A stretch of 64,000 nucleotides of DNA from Streptomyces shenzhenensis (lineage in GTDB: Bacteria; Actinomycetota; Actinomycetes; Streptomycetales; Streptomycetaceae), in NCBI RefSeq assembly GCF_003688995.1, contig NZ_PENI01000039.1:1-64000 (forward strand), given 5' to 3'. Of the stretch, positions 31,467-39,541 are shown piece by piece. The notes under the pieces were generated by a model. That model saw only the letters and a program-made list of their open reading frames with translations, had not been told where the DNA came from and did not search any database. Each line of letters starts with the position of its first letter. Positions within the stretch are counted from its first letter, which is position 1. The translations under genes and the position numbers were made by a program.

Positions 31467-32762
31467 GTGAGTGAGACACCGACGAACACCCTGCAATACC
31501 GCTTCGACGGGCCAGAGGATGCCCCGGTCCTGATCCTGGGTCCCTCACTGGGCACCACCTGGCACATGTGGGACCGCCAGATTCCGGAACTGGTCCGGCA
31601 GTGGCGGGTCTTCCGCTTCGACCTGCCGGGGCACGGCGGCGCGCCCGCCCACCCGGCGGACTCCGTCGCCGAACTGTCCGCCCGGCTGCTCGCCACGCTC
31701 GACGCGGTCGGCGTGCAGCGCTTCGGCTACGCGGGGTGCGCGCTCGGCGGCGCGATCGGTATGGAACTGGCCCTGCGCCACCCGGAACGGATCGCCTCGC
31801 TCGCGCTGGTGGCCACCTCCCCCCGGTTCGGCACCGCCGACGAGTTCCGGCAGCGCGGGGTGATCGTGCGCACGAACGGACTCGACCCGATCGCCCGCAC
31901 CTCGCCGGACCGCTGGTTCACCGGCGGTTTCGCCGCAGCGCAGCCCGCGATCACCGAGTGGGCCGTGCAGATGGTGCGCACCACCGACCCGGGCTGCTAC
32001 ATCGCCGCCTGCGAGGCGCTGGCCGGCTTCGACGTCCGTTCCGAACTGGGGCGCATCGGCGTGCCCACCCTCGTGCTGGTCGGCTCGGACGACCAGGTCA
32101 CCGGCCCGGCCGAGGCCCGCACCCTGGTCGCCGGGATACCGGACGCCCGGCTCGCCGTCGTCCCCGGCGCCTCCCATCTCGTCCCCGTCGAGCAGCCCGC
32201 GGCCGTCACCGACCTGCTGGTGCGGCACTTCTCCAGCGCCTGGCAGCCGGCGATCGACTCGACGACCGGCCAGATGGCCATCGTGGCGGCCCCCGCCAAG
32301 CCGGTCCTCGCCGCCGCGCCACAGGCCGCGCCCATCGCCGAGATCGCCCCGCCCGTGGCACCCGCGCAGCCGCCGGGGCGGCCCGACGCCTACGAGACGG
32401 GCCTCAAGATCCGGCGCGAGGTGCTGGGCGACGCCCATGTGGACCGGGCGCTGGCGCAGTCCGACGACTTCTCCGGGGACTTCCAGGAGTTCATCACCCG
32501 GTACGCGTGGGGTGAGATCTGGGACCGTCCCGGGCTCGACCGCCGCGCCCGCAGCTGTGTCACGCTCACCGCGCTGGTCGCCGGCGGCCACCTGGAGGAG
32601 CTGGCCTTCCACACCCGGGCGGCGCTGCGCAACGGCCTCACCCCCGACGAGATCAAGGAAGTGCTGCTGCAGGCGGCCGTGTACTGCGGTGTACCCGCCG
32701 CGAACAGCGCGTTCCGGGTGGCCCAGCAGGTCGTGCGGGAGGAGACCACACCGGCGGAGTGA
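31467..32762 (+). CDS. pcaL: PcaL-like fusion: enol-lactonase-type alpha/beta hydrolase plus carboxymuconolactone decarboxylase
   Basis: A 431-residue two-domain protein. Residues 1-255 are an alpha/beta hydrolase of the 3-oxoadipate enol-lactonase type (GPSLGTTWHMWDRQIPEL, catalytic-acid region VLVGSDDQVTGPAEA, His in GASHLVPVEQP). An Ala/Pro linker leads to a carboxymuconolactone decarboxylase domain (EFITRYAWGEIWDRPGLDRR, HTRAALRNGLTPDEIKEVLL, YCGVPAANSAF). The fusion matches actinobacterial PcaL of the beta-ketoadipate pathway. The nucleophile elbow reads GCALGG with Ala92 where Ser is expected. No other pca genes lie nearby, so the role may differ. The start could also be GTG 31458. Confidence 0.82.
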   Translation: MSETPTNTLQYRFDGPEDAPVLILGPSLGTTWHMWDRQIPELVRQWRVFRFDLPGHGGAPAHPADSVAELSARLLATLDAVGVQRFGYAGCALGGAIGMELALRHPERIASLALVATSPRFGTADEFRQRGVIVRTNGLDPIARTSPDRWFTGGFAAAQPAITEWAVQMVRTTDPGCYIAACEALAGFDVRSELGRIGVPTLVLVGSDDQVTGPAEARTLVAGIPDARLAVVPGASHLVPVEQPAAVTDLLVRHFSSAWQPAIDSTTGQMAIVAAPAKPVLAAAPQAAPIAEIAPPVAPAQPPGRPDAYETGLKIRREVLGDAHVDRALAQSDDFSGDFQEFITRYAWGEIWDRPGLDRRARSCVTLTALVAGGHLEELAFHTRAALRNGLTPDEIKEVLLQAAVYCGVPAANSAFRVAQQVVREETTPAE

Positions 32763-32796
32763 GCGTGCGGCACCGGCGGGGAGGAGGATGGATCGC

Positions 32797-33432
32797 ATGA
32801 AGCTCACGAAGAAGTCCCACTCCTGCGTCCGGCTGGAGAAGGACGGGCGGACGCTCGTCCTCGATCCCGGTGGCTTCAGCGAGCCCGACGCCGCCGTCGG
32901 TGCGGACGCGATCCTGATCACGCACGAGCACCCGGACCACTTCGACGAGGGGCGGCTGCGGGCCGCCATGGAGGCGAACCCGGCGGCCCGGATCTGGACC
33001 CTGAAGTCGGTCGCGGACCGGATCGCCGCGGCCTTCCCGGGCCGCGTCCACACCGTCGGCCACGGCGACACGTTCACCGCGGCGGGCTTCGACGTCCAGG
33101 TCCACGGCGAGCTGCACGCGGTGATCCACCCGGACATCCCGCGGATCACCAACGTCGGCTATCTGATCGACGGCGGCCGGCTCTTCCACCCCGGTGACGC
33201 GCTCACCGTCCCGGACCGGCCCGTCGAGACGCTGATGCTCCCGGTGATGGCCCCCTGGAACAAGATCTCCGAGGTCATCGACTACGTTCGTGAGGTCAAG
33301 CCGCAGCGCGCCTACGACGTCCACGACGCCCTGCTCACCGATCTCGCCCGGCCGGTCTACGACCGGCAGATCGGCGCCCTGGGCGGCTCGGGCCATCTGC
33401 GGCTCGCGCCGGGATCCAGCGCCGAGATCTGA
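32797..33432 (+). CDS. MBL-fold metallo-hydrolase (UlaG-like)
   Basis: A 211-residue metallo-beta-lactamase-fold protein. The N-terminus KLTKKSHSCVRLEKDGRTLVLDP is the UlaG/YtkL type, the metal motif is THEHPDHFD, later ligands lie in HGELHAVIHP and FHPGDALTVP. ATG 32797 is best placed relative to GGGGAGGAGG (32778-32787); an ATG at 32788 is too close. It starts 34 bp after the PcaL-like gene and may be co-transcribed. The substrate is unknown. Confidence 0.88.
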   Translation: MKLTKKSHSCVRLEKDGRTLVLDPGGFSEPDAAVGADAILITHEHPDHFDEGRLRAAMEANPAARIWTLKSVADRIAAAFPGRVHTVGHGDTFTAAGFDVQVHGELHAVIHPDIPRITNVGYLIDGGRLFHPGDALTVPDRPVETLMLPVMAPWNKISEVIDYVREVKPQRAYDVHDALLTDLARPVYDRQIGALGGSGHLRLAPGSSAEI

Positions 33433-33448
33433 GCGGGTCCGGGCGCCG

Positions 33449-33750
33449 AGCCTGGATGCCCGCGCCGCGCAGTTGCTCGACGGACAGCTGGGTGCGGCCG
33501 GCGACCGCGACCACCGGGACGCCCTGGGTGCCGGCCGCGCCGGTCACGCCGACGGGTGCCTTGCCGTGCAGGCTCTGCGCGTCCAGCGATCCCTCGCCGG
33601 TGATCACCAGCCGGGCTCCGGCCAGCTCCTGGCGGAATCCGAGCAGATCCATGAGGATCTCGATGCCCGCGCCCGGCTGGACGCCGAGGAAGGCCATGGC
33701 AGCGAAGCCCACGCCGCCGGCGGCTCCTGAGCCGCGCGCGGGCGGGCACT
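33449..33750 (-). pseudogene. glycerate kinase remnant
   Basis: The minus frame reads GSGAAGGVGFAAMAFLG, GAGIEILMDLLGF, LVITGEGSLDAQSLHGKAPV and VPVVAVAGRTQLSVEQLRGA. These are the conserved C-terminal blocks of GlxK-type glycerate kinase. Roughly 100 of about 370 codons remain. The upstream part is missing (the frame begins at the exonuclease promoter), and after GIQA the reading frame departs from the family just before the MBL gene's 3' end. The TGEGSLDAQS motif is intact, but the fragment cannot be active. It appears wedged between two intact genes by deletion on both sides. Confidence 0.75.
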
Positions 33751-33778
33751 GTCAGTGCCGCCGGGTAGGTTGTGGGGC

Positions 33779-34558
33779 ATGCGCATCGCGACCTGGAACG
33801 TGAACTCGATCACCGCCCGCCTGCCGCGGCTGCTGGCCTGGCTGGAGAGCAGCGGCACCGACGTGCTGTGTCTGCAGGAGGCCAAGGTCGCCGCGGAGCA
33901 GTTCCCGCTGGACCAGCTCCGCGAGCTGGGCTACGAGGCGGCGGTCCACGCGACCGGCCGGTGGAACGGCGTGGCGGTGCTCTCCCGGGTCGGCCTGGTG
34001 GACGTCGTCAAGGGCCTGCCCGGCGACCCCGGGTACGAGGGCGTGCAGGAGCCCCGGGCGATCTCCGCGACCTGCGGCCCGGTCCGCGTCTGGTCGGTGT
34101 ATGTGCCGAACGGCCGCGAGGTCGACCACCCGCACTACGCCTACAAGCTCCAGTGGTTCGAGGCGCTGCGGGCCGCCGTCGCGGGTGACGCGGCCGGTGA
34201 CCGCCCCTTCGCGGTCCTCGGCGACTACAACGTGGCGCCGAGCGACGACGACGTCTTCGACGTGGCCGCCTTCGAGGGCCTCACCCATGTCACCCCGGCC
34301 GAGCGCGCCGCCCTGACCGCGCTGCGTGAGACGGGCCTGTCGGACGTCGTCCCACGCCCCCTGAAGTACGACCGCCCCTACACCTACTGGGACTACCGCC
34401 AGCTCGCCTTCCCCAAGAACCGCGGAATGCGCATCGACCTGGTCTACGGCAACGAACCCTTCGCCAAGGCCGTGAAGGACGCGTACGTCGACCGTGAGGA
34501 GCGCAAGGGCAAGGGCGCCTCGGACCACGCCCCGGTGGTGGTGGACCTGGACGCATAG
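33779..34558 (+). CDS. xthA: exodeoxyribonuclease III
   Basis: A 259-residue AP endonuclease/3'-exonuclease. Active-site blocks are present in order: IATWNVNSI, LCLQEAKV, the Tyr/Pro-Asn loop SVYVPNGREVDHPHY, LGDYNVAPSDDDV, RIDLVYGN, and the C-terminal SDHAPVVV carrying the catalytic Asp-His. It removes abasic sites and 3' blocks in base excision repair. TAGGTT (33766-33771) ends 7 bp before the ATG, so the transcript is probably leaderless. The product length is normal for the family. Confidence 0.95.
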   Translation: MRIATWNVNSITARLPRLLAWLESSGTDVLCLQEAKVAAEQFPLDQLRELGYEAAVHATGRWNGVAVLSRVGLVDVVKGLPGDPGYEGVQEPRAISATCGPVRVWSVYVPNGREVDHPHYAYKLQWFEALRAAVAGDAAGDRPFAVLGDYNVAPSDDDVFDVAAFEGLTHVTPAERAALTALRETGLSDVVPRPLKYDRPYTYWDYRQLAFPKNRGMRIDLVYGNEPFAKAVKDAYVDREERKGKGASDHAPVVVDLDA

Positions 34559-34616
34559 GGCGACACCCGCGCTCGCCCTGTGGTGCGTGGGACCACGTCG
34601 GTGTCACGCTGGGCCC

Positions 34617-35036
34617 ATGAACATCCCCTTCCTGGGCAACCGGCACAAGAAGAGCGATGCCCCGGTGCTGCCCGCCGACCGCGAAGGCGTCGCCGAGCTG
34701 CTGTCCGAGTGCGATCTGCTGCGCTCCCAGGCGGCCCGGGAGGGCGTCCGGCTGGACGACTCCGTGACCTCGCTGGAGGCGCTCGACCAGCTGCTGCCGC
34801 GCTGGCGCGACGACGCGGAGATCCTGCCCTGGCTGGGCAATGACGCGGGCCTTTATCTGGGCACGGTCATCGTGCGCACCGTGCCCGGCGCGTACTGGGG
34901 ATTCCAGCCCGGCGGGCAGCCCGTCGTACGGCTCGCGTCGGGGCGCGAGTTCGATGTCGTCGAGGCCGGTCACGAGTGGGCGGCGAACGGCGTTCCCGAG
35001 CTGTCGCAGCTGTACGCGGAGGTCGCCGAGGCCTGA
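34617..35036 (+). CDS. DUF6278-type small protein
   Basis: A 139-residue cytoplasmic protein with no signal or membrane segment: IPFLGNRHKKSDAPVLPADR, LEALDQLLPRWRDDAEILPW, NDAGLYLGTVIVRTVPGAYW. The composition and aromatic pattern match a conserved streptomycete family I associate with DUF6278. It lies 58 bp downstream of the exonuclease gene. No catalytic motif is visible and the function is unknown. Confidence 0.8.
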   Translation: MNIPFLGNRHKKSDAPVLPADREGVAELLSECDLLRSQAAREGVRLDDSVTSLEALDQLLPRWRDDAEILPWLGNDAGLYLGTVIVRTVPGAYWGFQPGGQPVVRLASGREFDVVEAGHEWAANGVPELSQLYAEVAEA

Positions 35037-35149
35037 CAGTTGCAGTAAATACGGCTAATGCCCGAAAAGTGCGTGTCGGGTATTAAGTACGCCTTTGCCT
35101 GGATAGTTTGCGGCAACCGCGACACAGGTGAAAGCGAGTAGAGCTGCGT

Positions 35150-35893
<744 letters not shown>

Positions 35894-35910
35894 GCCGGGG
35901 AGTGCGATCC

Positions 35911-36822
35911 ATGTTCCGCACCACACGTGTGCCCCTCGCGTTAGCCGTGCTCGCCGCGCTCCTCGCCACCGCCTGCGGCAAGGAGGGCAGCCCGCCCACC
36001 AAGGGACCCGCGGCCTCGTCGCTCCCCGACTACCAGGTGGCGCAGGACTTCCGCCTGCCCGGCTCACCGACCTGGACCCGGGCGAAGAAACGCGGCCACG
36101 CCGTCGTCGGCGTCAAGGAGGACCAGCCCTACCTCGGCGAGAAGGACCCGGCGACCGGCACCTACGCCGGCTTCGACATCGAGATCGCCAAGATGATGTC
36201 GGCCTCGCTCGGCCTGCCGCCGGAGTCGGTCGAGTTCAGGACCATCGCCTCCGCCAACCGCGAAACCGCCCTGCAGAACGGGCAGATCGATTTCTACGTC
36301 GGCACCTACACCATCAACGCCAACCGCAGGAAGCTGGTCGGCTTCGCCGGGCCCTACTACCTGGCCGGCCAGTCGCTGCTGGTCCGCAAGGACGAGAAGG
36401 ACATCCACGGGCCGCAGGACCTGGCCGGCCGACGCGTCTGCTCCGCCGCCGGGTCAACCCCCTACCAGCGCATCAGGGCCGACTACCCGAAGGCCGTCCT
36501 GGTCTCCTACGACACCTACTCGGTGTGCGTCGACAACCTGCTCACCTACCAGGTCGACGCCGTCACCACCGACGACGCGATCCTCATCGGCTACGCGGCG
36601 AAGGCCCCCGACGAACTCAAGGTCGTCGGCAGTCCGTTCTCCGAGGAGCCGTACGGCATCGGCGTCCCGCACGGCGACAACGCCCTGCGCCTCGCACTCG
36701 ACGACGCGTTGGAGGCACGGCAGAAGAAGAACGACTGGAAGAAGGCGTACGAGGCGACGCTCGGCCTGTCCGGCGTGCCGGCGCCCCGCCCACCCGCGAT
36801 CGACCGTTACCCGGCGAGCTGA
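35911..36822 (+). CDS. glutamate/polar amino acid ABC importer, binding lipoprotein (GluB-like), with TTA codon
   Basis: A 303-residue solute-binding lipoprotein (SBP_bac_3). The signal peptide ends in the lipobox LATAC with C22. The mature protein has VVGVKEDQPYLGEKDP, GFDIEIAKMMSASLGL, TIASANRETALQNGQIDFYV and VCVDNLLTYQVDAVTTDDAI, typical of GluB-like glutamate receptors. Codon 11 is TTA (35941-35943), the leucine codon read only by the bldA tRNA in Streptomyces, so expression may be developmentally limited. ATG 35911 has GGAG 9 bp upstream; a GTG at 35902 directly abuts that site. Ligand inferred from family and operon order. Confidence 0.93.
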   Translation: MFRTTRVPLALAVLAALLATACGKEGSPPTKGPAASSLPDYQVAQDFRLPGSPTWTRAKKRGHAVVGVKEDQPYLGEKDPATGTYAGFDIEIAKMMSASLGLPPESVEFRTIASANRETALQNGQIDFYVGTYTINANRRKLVGFAGPYYLAGQSLLVRKDEKDIHGPQDLAGRRVCSAAGSTPYQRIRADYPKAVLVSYDTYSVCVDNLLTYQVDAVTTDDAILIGYAAKAPDELKVVGSPFSEEPYGIGVPHGDNALRLALDDALEARQKKNDWKKAYEATLGLSGVPAPRPPAIDRYPAS

Positions 36823-36833
36823 ACGAGGACAGC

Positions 36834-37478
36834 TTGAACGTACTGACAGACAATTTCTCCACCTATGCCCAGGGCTTCCTCGGCACACTCCAACTCACCG
36901 TCTACGCCTCGGTGCTGGCCCTCGTCCTGGGCTTCGTCATGGCGTCCTTCCGGGTCGCACCGGTCGCGGCGCTGCGCGCCGTCGGCGCGGCCTGGGTGAC
37001 CGTGCTGCGCAACACCCCGCTGACCCTGCTGTTCTTCGCGGTGCTGCTCGGCCTGCCCCGCTTCGGACTCGTGCTGCCCTTCCAGGTGTTCGCGGTCCTC
37101 GCGCTCGGCTGCTACACGTCCGCGTTCATCTGCGAGGCGCTGCGCGCCGGTATCAACACCGTGCCCAAGGGCCAGGGCGAGGCGGCCCGCAGCCTCGGCA
37201 TGACCTTCGGCCAGACCCTCGGTCTGGTGGTGCTGCCGCAGGCCTTCCGGTCGGTGATCCCGCCGGTCGGCTCCACCCTCATCGCGCTGGCCAAGAACTC
37301 GGCCATCGCGGGCGCGTTCAGCGTCACCGAGCTGCTCGGCACGTACAAGACGCTCGGCGAACTCGGCTACGACGTCGTCTGGACCTTCGTCTGGATCGCC
37401 GTCGGCTACCTCGTCGTCACGCTCGCCATCAGCGCCCTGTTCAACCTGCTGGAGCGCACGTGGGGGGTGGCCCGATGA
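36834..37478 (+). CDS. glutamate/polar amino acid ABC importer, permease (GluC-like)
   Basis: A 214-residue permease with about five helices and the PAAT N-terminal block GFLGTLQLTVYASVLALVLG. The EAA loop is EAARSLGMTFGQTLGLVVLPQAFRS. The start is most likely TTG 36834: GAGGA lies 5 bp before it and it yields NVLTDNFSTYAQGF, the usual N-terminus; no ATG or GTG is available. The gene lies 11 bp after the lipoprotein gene. Confidence 0.92.
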   Translation: MNVLTDNFSTYAQGFLGTLQLTVYASVLALVLGFVMASFRVAPVAALRAVGAAWVTVLRNTPLTLLFFAVLLGLPRFGLVLPFQVFAVLALGCYTSAFICEALRAGINTVPKGQGEAARSLGMTFGQTLGLVVLPQAFRSVIPPVGSTLIALAKNSAIAGAFSVTELLGTYKTLGELGYDVVWTFVWIAVGYLVVTLAISALFNLLERTWGVAR

Positions 37479-38353
37479 GCCAGGCCACCGCGCTCTACGA
37501 CATCCCAGGGCCGCGGACCAGACAGCGCCACCGCGCCTACGGGGTGCTGGCCGTCGCGGTGATCCTCGGCCTGCTCGGCTGGCTCGTCGCCCTCCTGTCG
37601 ACCACTGGGCAGTTCGGCCACACGAAGTGGCTGCCCTTCGCGTACCAGGGCATCCAGGAACTGCTGCTGCGCGGACTGGGCAACACCCTCAAGGCCTTCG
37701 CGCTGGCGGCGGTCCTGTCGCTGGCACTCGGCGGGGCGCTGGCCGCCGGGCGGCTGTCCGACCACCGGGCGGTGCGCCTGCCCGCCACGGTCGTCGTCGA
37801 GTTCTTCCGGGCGATGCCCGTGCTGGTGATGATCTTCTTCATCTTCGTGGCGCTCAAGGTGCAGCCGCTGCCCGCCCTGGTCGCCGGACTCACGCTCTAC
37901 AACGGGTCCGTGCTCGCCGAGGTGTTCCGCTCCGGTGTGAACGCCGTCGAACGCGGCCAGAAGGAGGCCGCGTTCGCGCTGGGCATGCGCAAGACCCAGG
38001 TCATGTCGTACGTACTCGTGCCCCAGGCCGTGCGGGCGATGCTGCCCGCCATCATCAGCCAGTTGGTGGTGGCCCTGAAGGACACCTCGCTCGGCTATCT
38101 CATCACCTATGAGGAGTTCCTCCATGCCGGGAAGCTGATCGCGTCCAACCTCGACTACGATTTGCCGTTCATCCCCGTGGTGATGGTGATCTCGCCGATC
38201 TACATCGGGATGTGTGTGCTGCTCTCGTGGTTCGCCGGCTGGGTGTCCCGGCGTGAGCAGCGCAGTCCCAAGACCGAGGCCGTGGACGTCGCCGCGGCCG
38301 GACCGGGGACGCTGCTGCCCGGTGGTGGTCCCCCCACCGCACGGAGACCGTAG
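37475..38353 (+). CDS. glutamate/polar amino acid ABC importer, permease (GluD-like)
   Basis: A 292-residue permease. A first helix (YGVLAVAVILGLLGWLVALL) is followed by the PAAT domain (GLGNTLKAFALAAVLSLALGG, VVVEFFRAMPVLVMIFFIFV, NGSVLAEVFRSGVNAVERGQ) and the EAA loop EAAFALGMRKTQVMSYVLVP. It overlaps the preceding permease by ATGA. The C-terminal 30 residues are Pro/Gly rich. Together with the GluC-like subunit it forms a heterodimeric pore. Confidence 0.93.
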   Translation: MSQATALYDIPGPRTRQRHRAYGVLAVAVILGLLGWLVALLSTTGQFGHTKWLPFAYQGIQELLLRGLGNTLKAFALAAVLSLALGGALAAGRLSDHRAVRLPATVVVEFFRAMPVLVMIFFIFVALKVQPLPALVAGLTLYNGSVLAEVFRSGVNAVERGQKEAAFALGMRKTQVMSYVLVPQAVRAMLPAIISQLVVALKDTSLGYLITYEEFLHAGKLIASNLDYDLPFIPVVMVISPIYIGMCVLLSWFAGWVSRREQRSPKTEAVDVAAAGPGTLLPGGGPPTARRP

Positions 38354-38399
38354 GGGGCAGCGGCTCACGGGGCCAGGCCCGCCCGGCGGCAGCCGGAGA

Positions 38400-38520
38400 T
38401 CACTGCTCGCGCGGCGGTGCGCACCCGCAGAACGGGGCGTCCGCGGGCGAGCAGAAGGTCAGCTGCGCGCCGGACGGGTTGCTCCCGGGCCCCGGGAACA
38501 CCGGACCGGTCAGAACACCT
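38400..38520 (-). pseudogene. short coding-like fragment downstream of the MITE
   Basis: On the minus strand the frame after CCTAGG reads GVLTGPVFPGPGSNPSGAQL, TFCSPADAPFCGC, ending APPREQ and TGA at 38400-38402. Nearly every third base is G or C and three cysteines occur in 10 residues, so it looks like the 3' end of a real gene. No start exists because the frame runs into the MITE. It is in a different frame from the gene at 38681-39436. The family is not recognised; chance in GC-rich DNA cannot be excluded. Confidence 0.3.
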
Positions 38521-38684
38521 AGGGCCTCTCGTTTGGATCATGCCGGGCTCGCGGGCCCTGGCACCGCGCCTCGCGGCGTTGTCGTCGGTTGTCAGGGCTC
38601 CGCCCTGCCGCCCTCCTCCGCCTTGCGATCCACGGCACCAGACCCCGCTCCCTGATCCGGCCTGATCCAAACGAAAGACCCTAG
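38519..38684. mobile_element. MITE-like miniature element with CTAG target duplication
   Basis: The element body is 38523-38680 (158 bp). Its ends are GGCCTCTCGTTTGGATCA and TGATCCAAACGAAAGACC, 18-bp terminal inverted repeats differing at two positions. CTAG flanks both sides (38519-38522 and 38681-38684). A 4-bp CTAG duplication is characteristic of the IS5 group. The interior encodes no transposase. A nested direct repeat near the right end (CCTGATCCGGCCTGATCC) is visible. Its right CTAG supplies the TAG stop of the neighbouring minus-strand gene. Confidence 0.75.
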
Positions 38685-39436
38685 GCCCGGTGCGAGCGTG
38701 GTGTCTCCGACGGCGTCGGCAGCGGTGCCTGCGCGGTCCGGGTCACATCGGCGACCAGCTCGACCACGTCCGGGCCGTACGCCTGCGAGTTGACCACCTT
38801 CAGCAGCAGCACGAACGAGTTCGCGCCGTGCTTGCGGGCCAGCCGCTCGTGGTTGCGGGCGAGATAGCGGGTCGCGGCCTGGTTGGTGATCGCGCGCTGG
38901 CCGCAGAACAGGAACACCGGGCGTGCCTCGCGTCGCTCGCCGGCGGTCAGCCGGGCCAGCAGCACATATTCCGTGACACCCGACTCCAGACGGTAACGCT
39001 CGCTGCCGATCTGGAAGGCACCGCGTTCCGGACCCGGCTCCGGGTCGATGTTCACCCGTACCCCGGGTAGCATCGCCGTCATGTGGGCCAGCATGCGCCG
39101 GTTCGAACCCGGACCGCCCACGCAGAATTCGGTGCGTTCGCCGAAGCCCTGCTGGACGTTGTCCTGGGTCACCATCTGCAGATGCGCGCCGCAGTCCTTG
39201 ATCAGCGCGGCCAGCTCCAGCAGCGCGAAGACGTCGAAGCGGTGGACCGCCGGCTCGGAGGTCGCCGGGTCGCGGTTGACGACGAGCAGCGACTCCGCGT
39301 TCTCCGGAAGCCCGAAGAACGCCTGCTTGCGTCGCAGCTTGCGCTTCCACAGCGCGGTGCGGGCCAGCCAGCCGATGCCGGCGCTGATGCCGGCGGCCAC
39401 CAGGCCCAGGATGATGTTGCGCAGGTCGTCACTCAT
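38681..39436 (-). CDS. membrane-anchored protein of unknown function
   Basis: A 251-residue protein with one N-terminal membrane segment (NIILGLVAAGISAGIGWLA) followed by basic residues (RKLRRKQ) and a soluble domain of about 215 residues: FFGLPENAESLLVVNRDP, FDVFALLELAALIKDCGA, VTEYVLLARLTAGERREARP, FLFCGQRAITNQAATRYLAR, ANSFVLLLKVVNSQAYGPDV. The repeated helix/strand pattern and nucleotide-like LLVVNRDP suggest a Rossmann-like fold, but I recognise no family. The start ATG 39436 lies in the space divergent from gamma-glutamyltransferase. Its TAG stop is part of the MITE target CTAG; an intact pre-insertion CTAG would give the same stop. Confidence 0.75.
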   Translation of the reverse strand: MSDDLRNIILGLVAAGISAGIGWLARTALWKRKLRRKQAFFGLPENAESLLVVNRDPATSEPAVHRFDVFALLELAALIKDCGAHLQMVTQDNVQQGFGERTEFCVGGPGSNRRMLAHMTAMLPGVRVNIDPEPGPERGAFQIGSERYRLESGVTEYVLLARLTAGERREARPVFLFCGQRAITNQAATRYLARNHERLARKHGANSFVLLLKVVNSQAYGPDVVELVADVTRTAQAPLPTPSETPRSHRA

Positions 39437-39541
39437 GGGCGCGCATGCTAGCGGGCGAAGGCAAACCGGTGTTCGAGACGGTCCTGACGGGGACATGCCG
39501 TTGGATTAAGCTGCGCGGACGGTCACTCGCTGGAGGTGCGA

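Noticed and set aside
38681..38690. Idea that the MITE truncated the adjacent minus-strand gene
   Set aside because: The TAG stop is contained in the CTAG target itself, so the pre-insertion site would also end the protein at the same codon.
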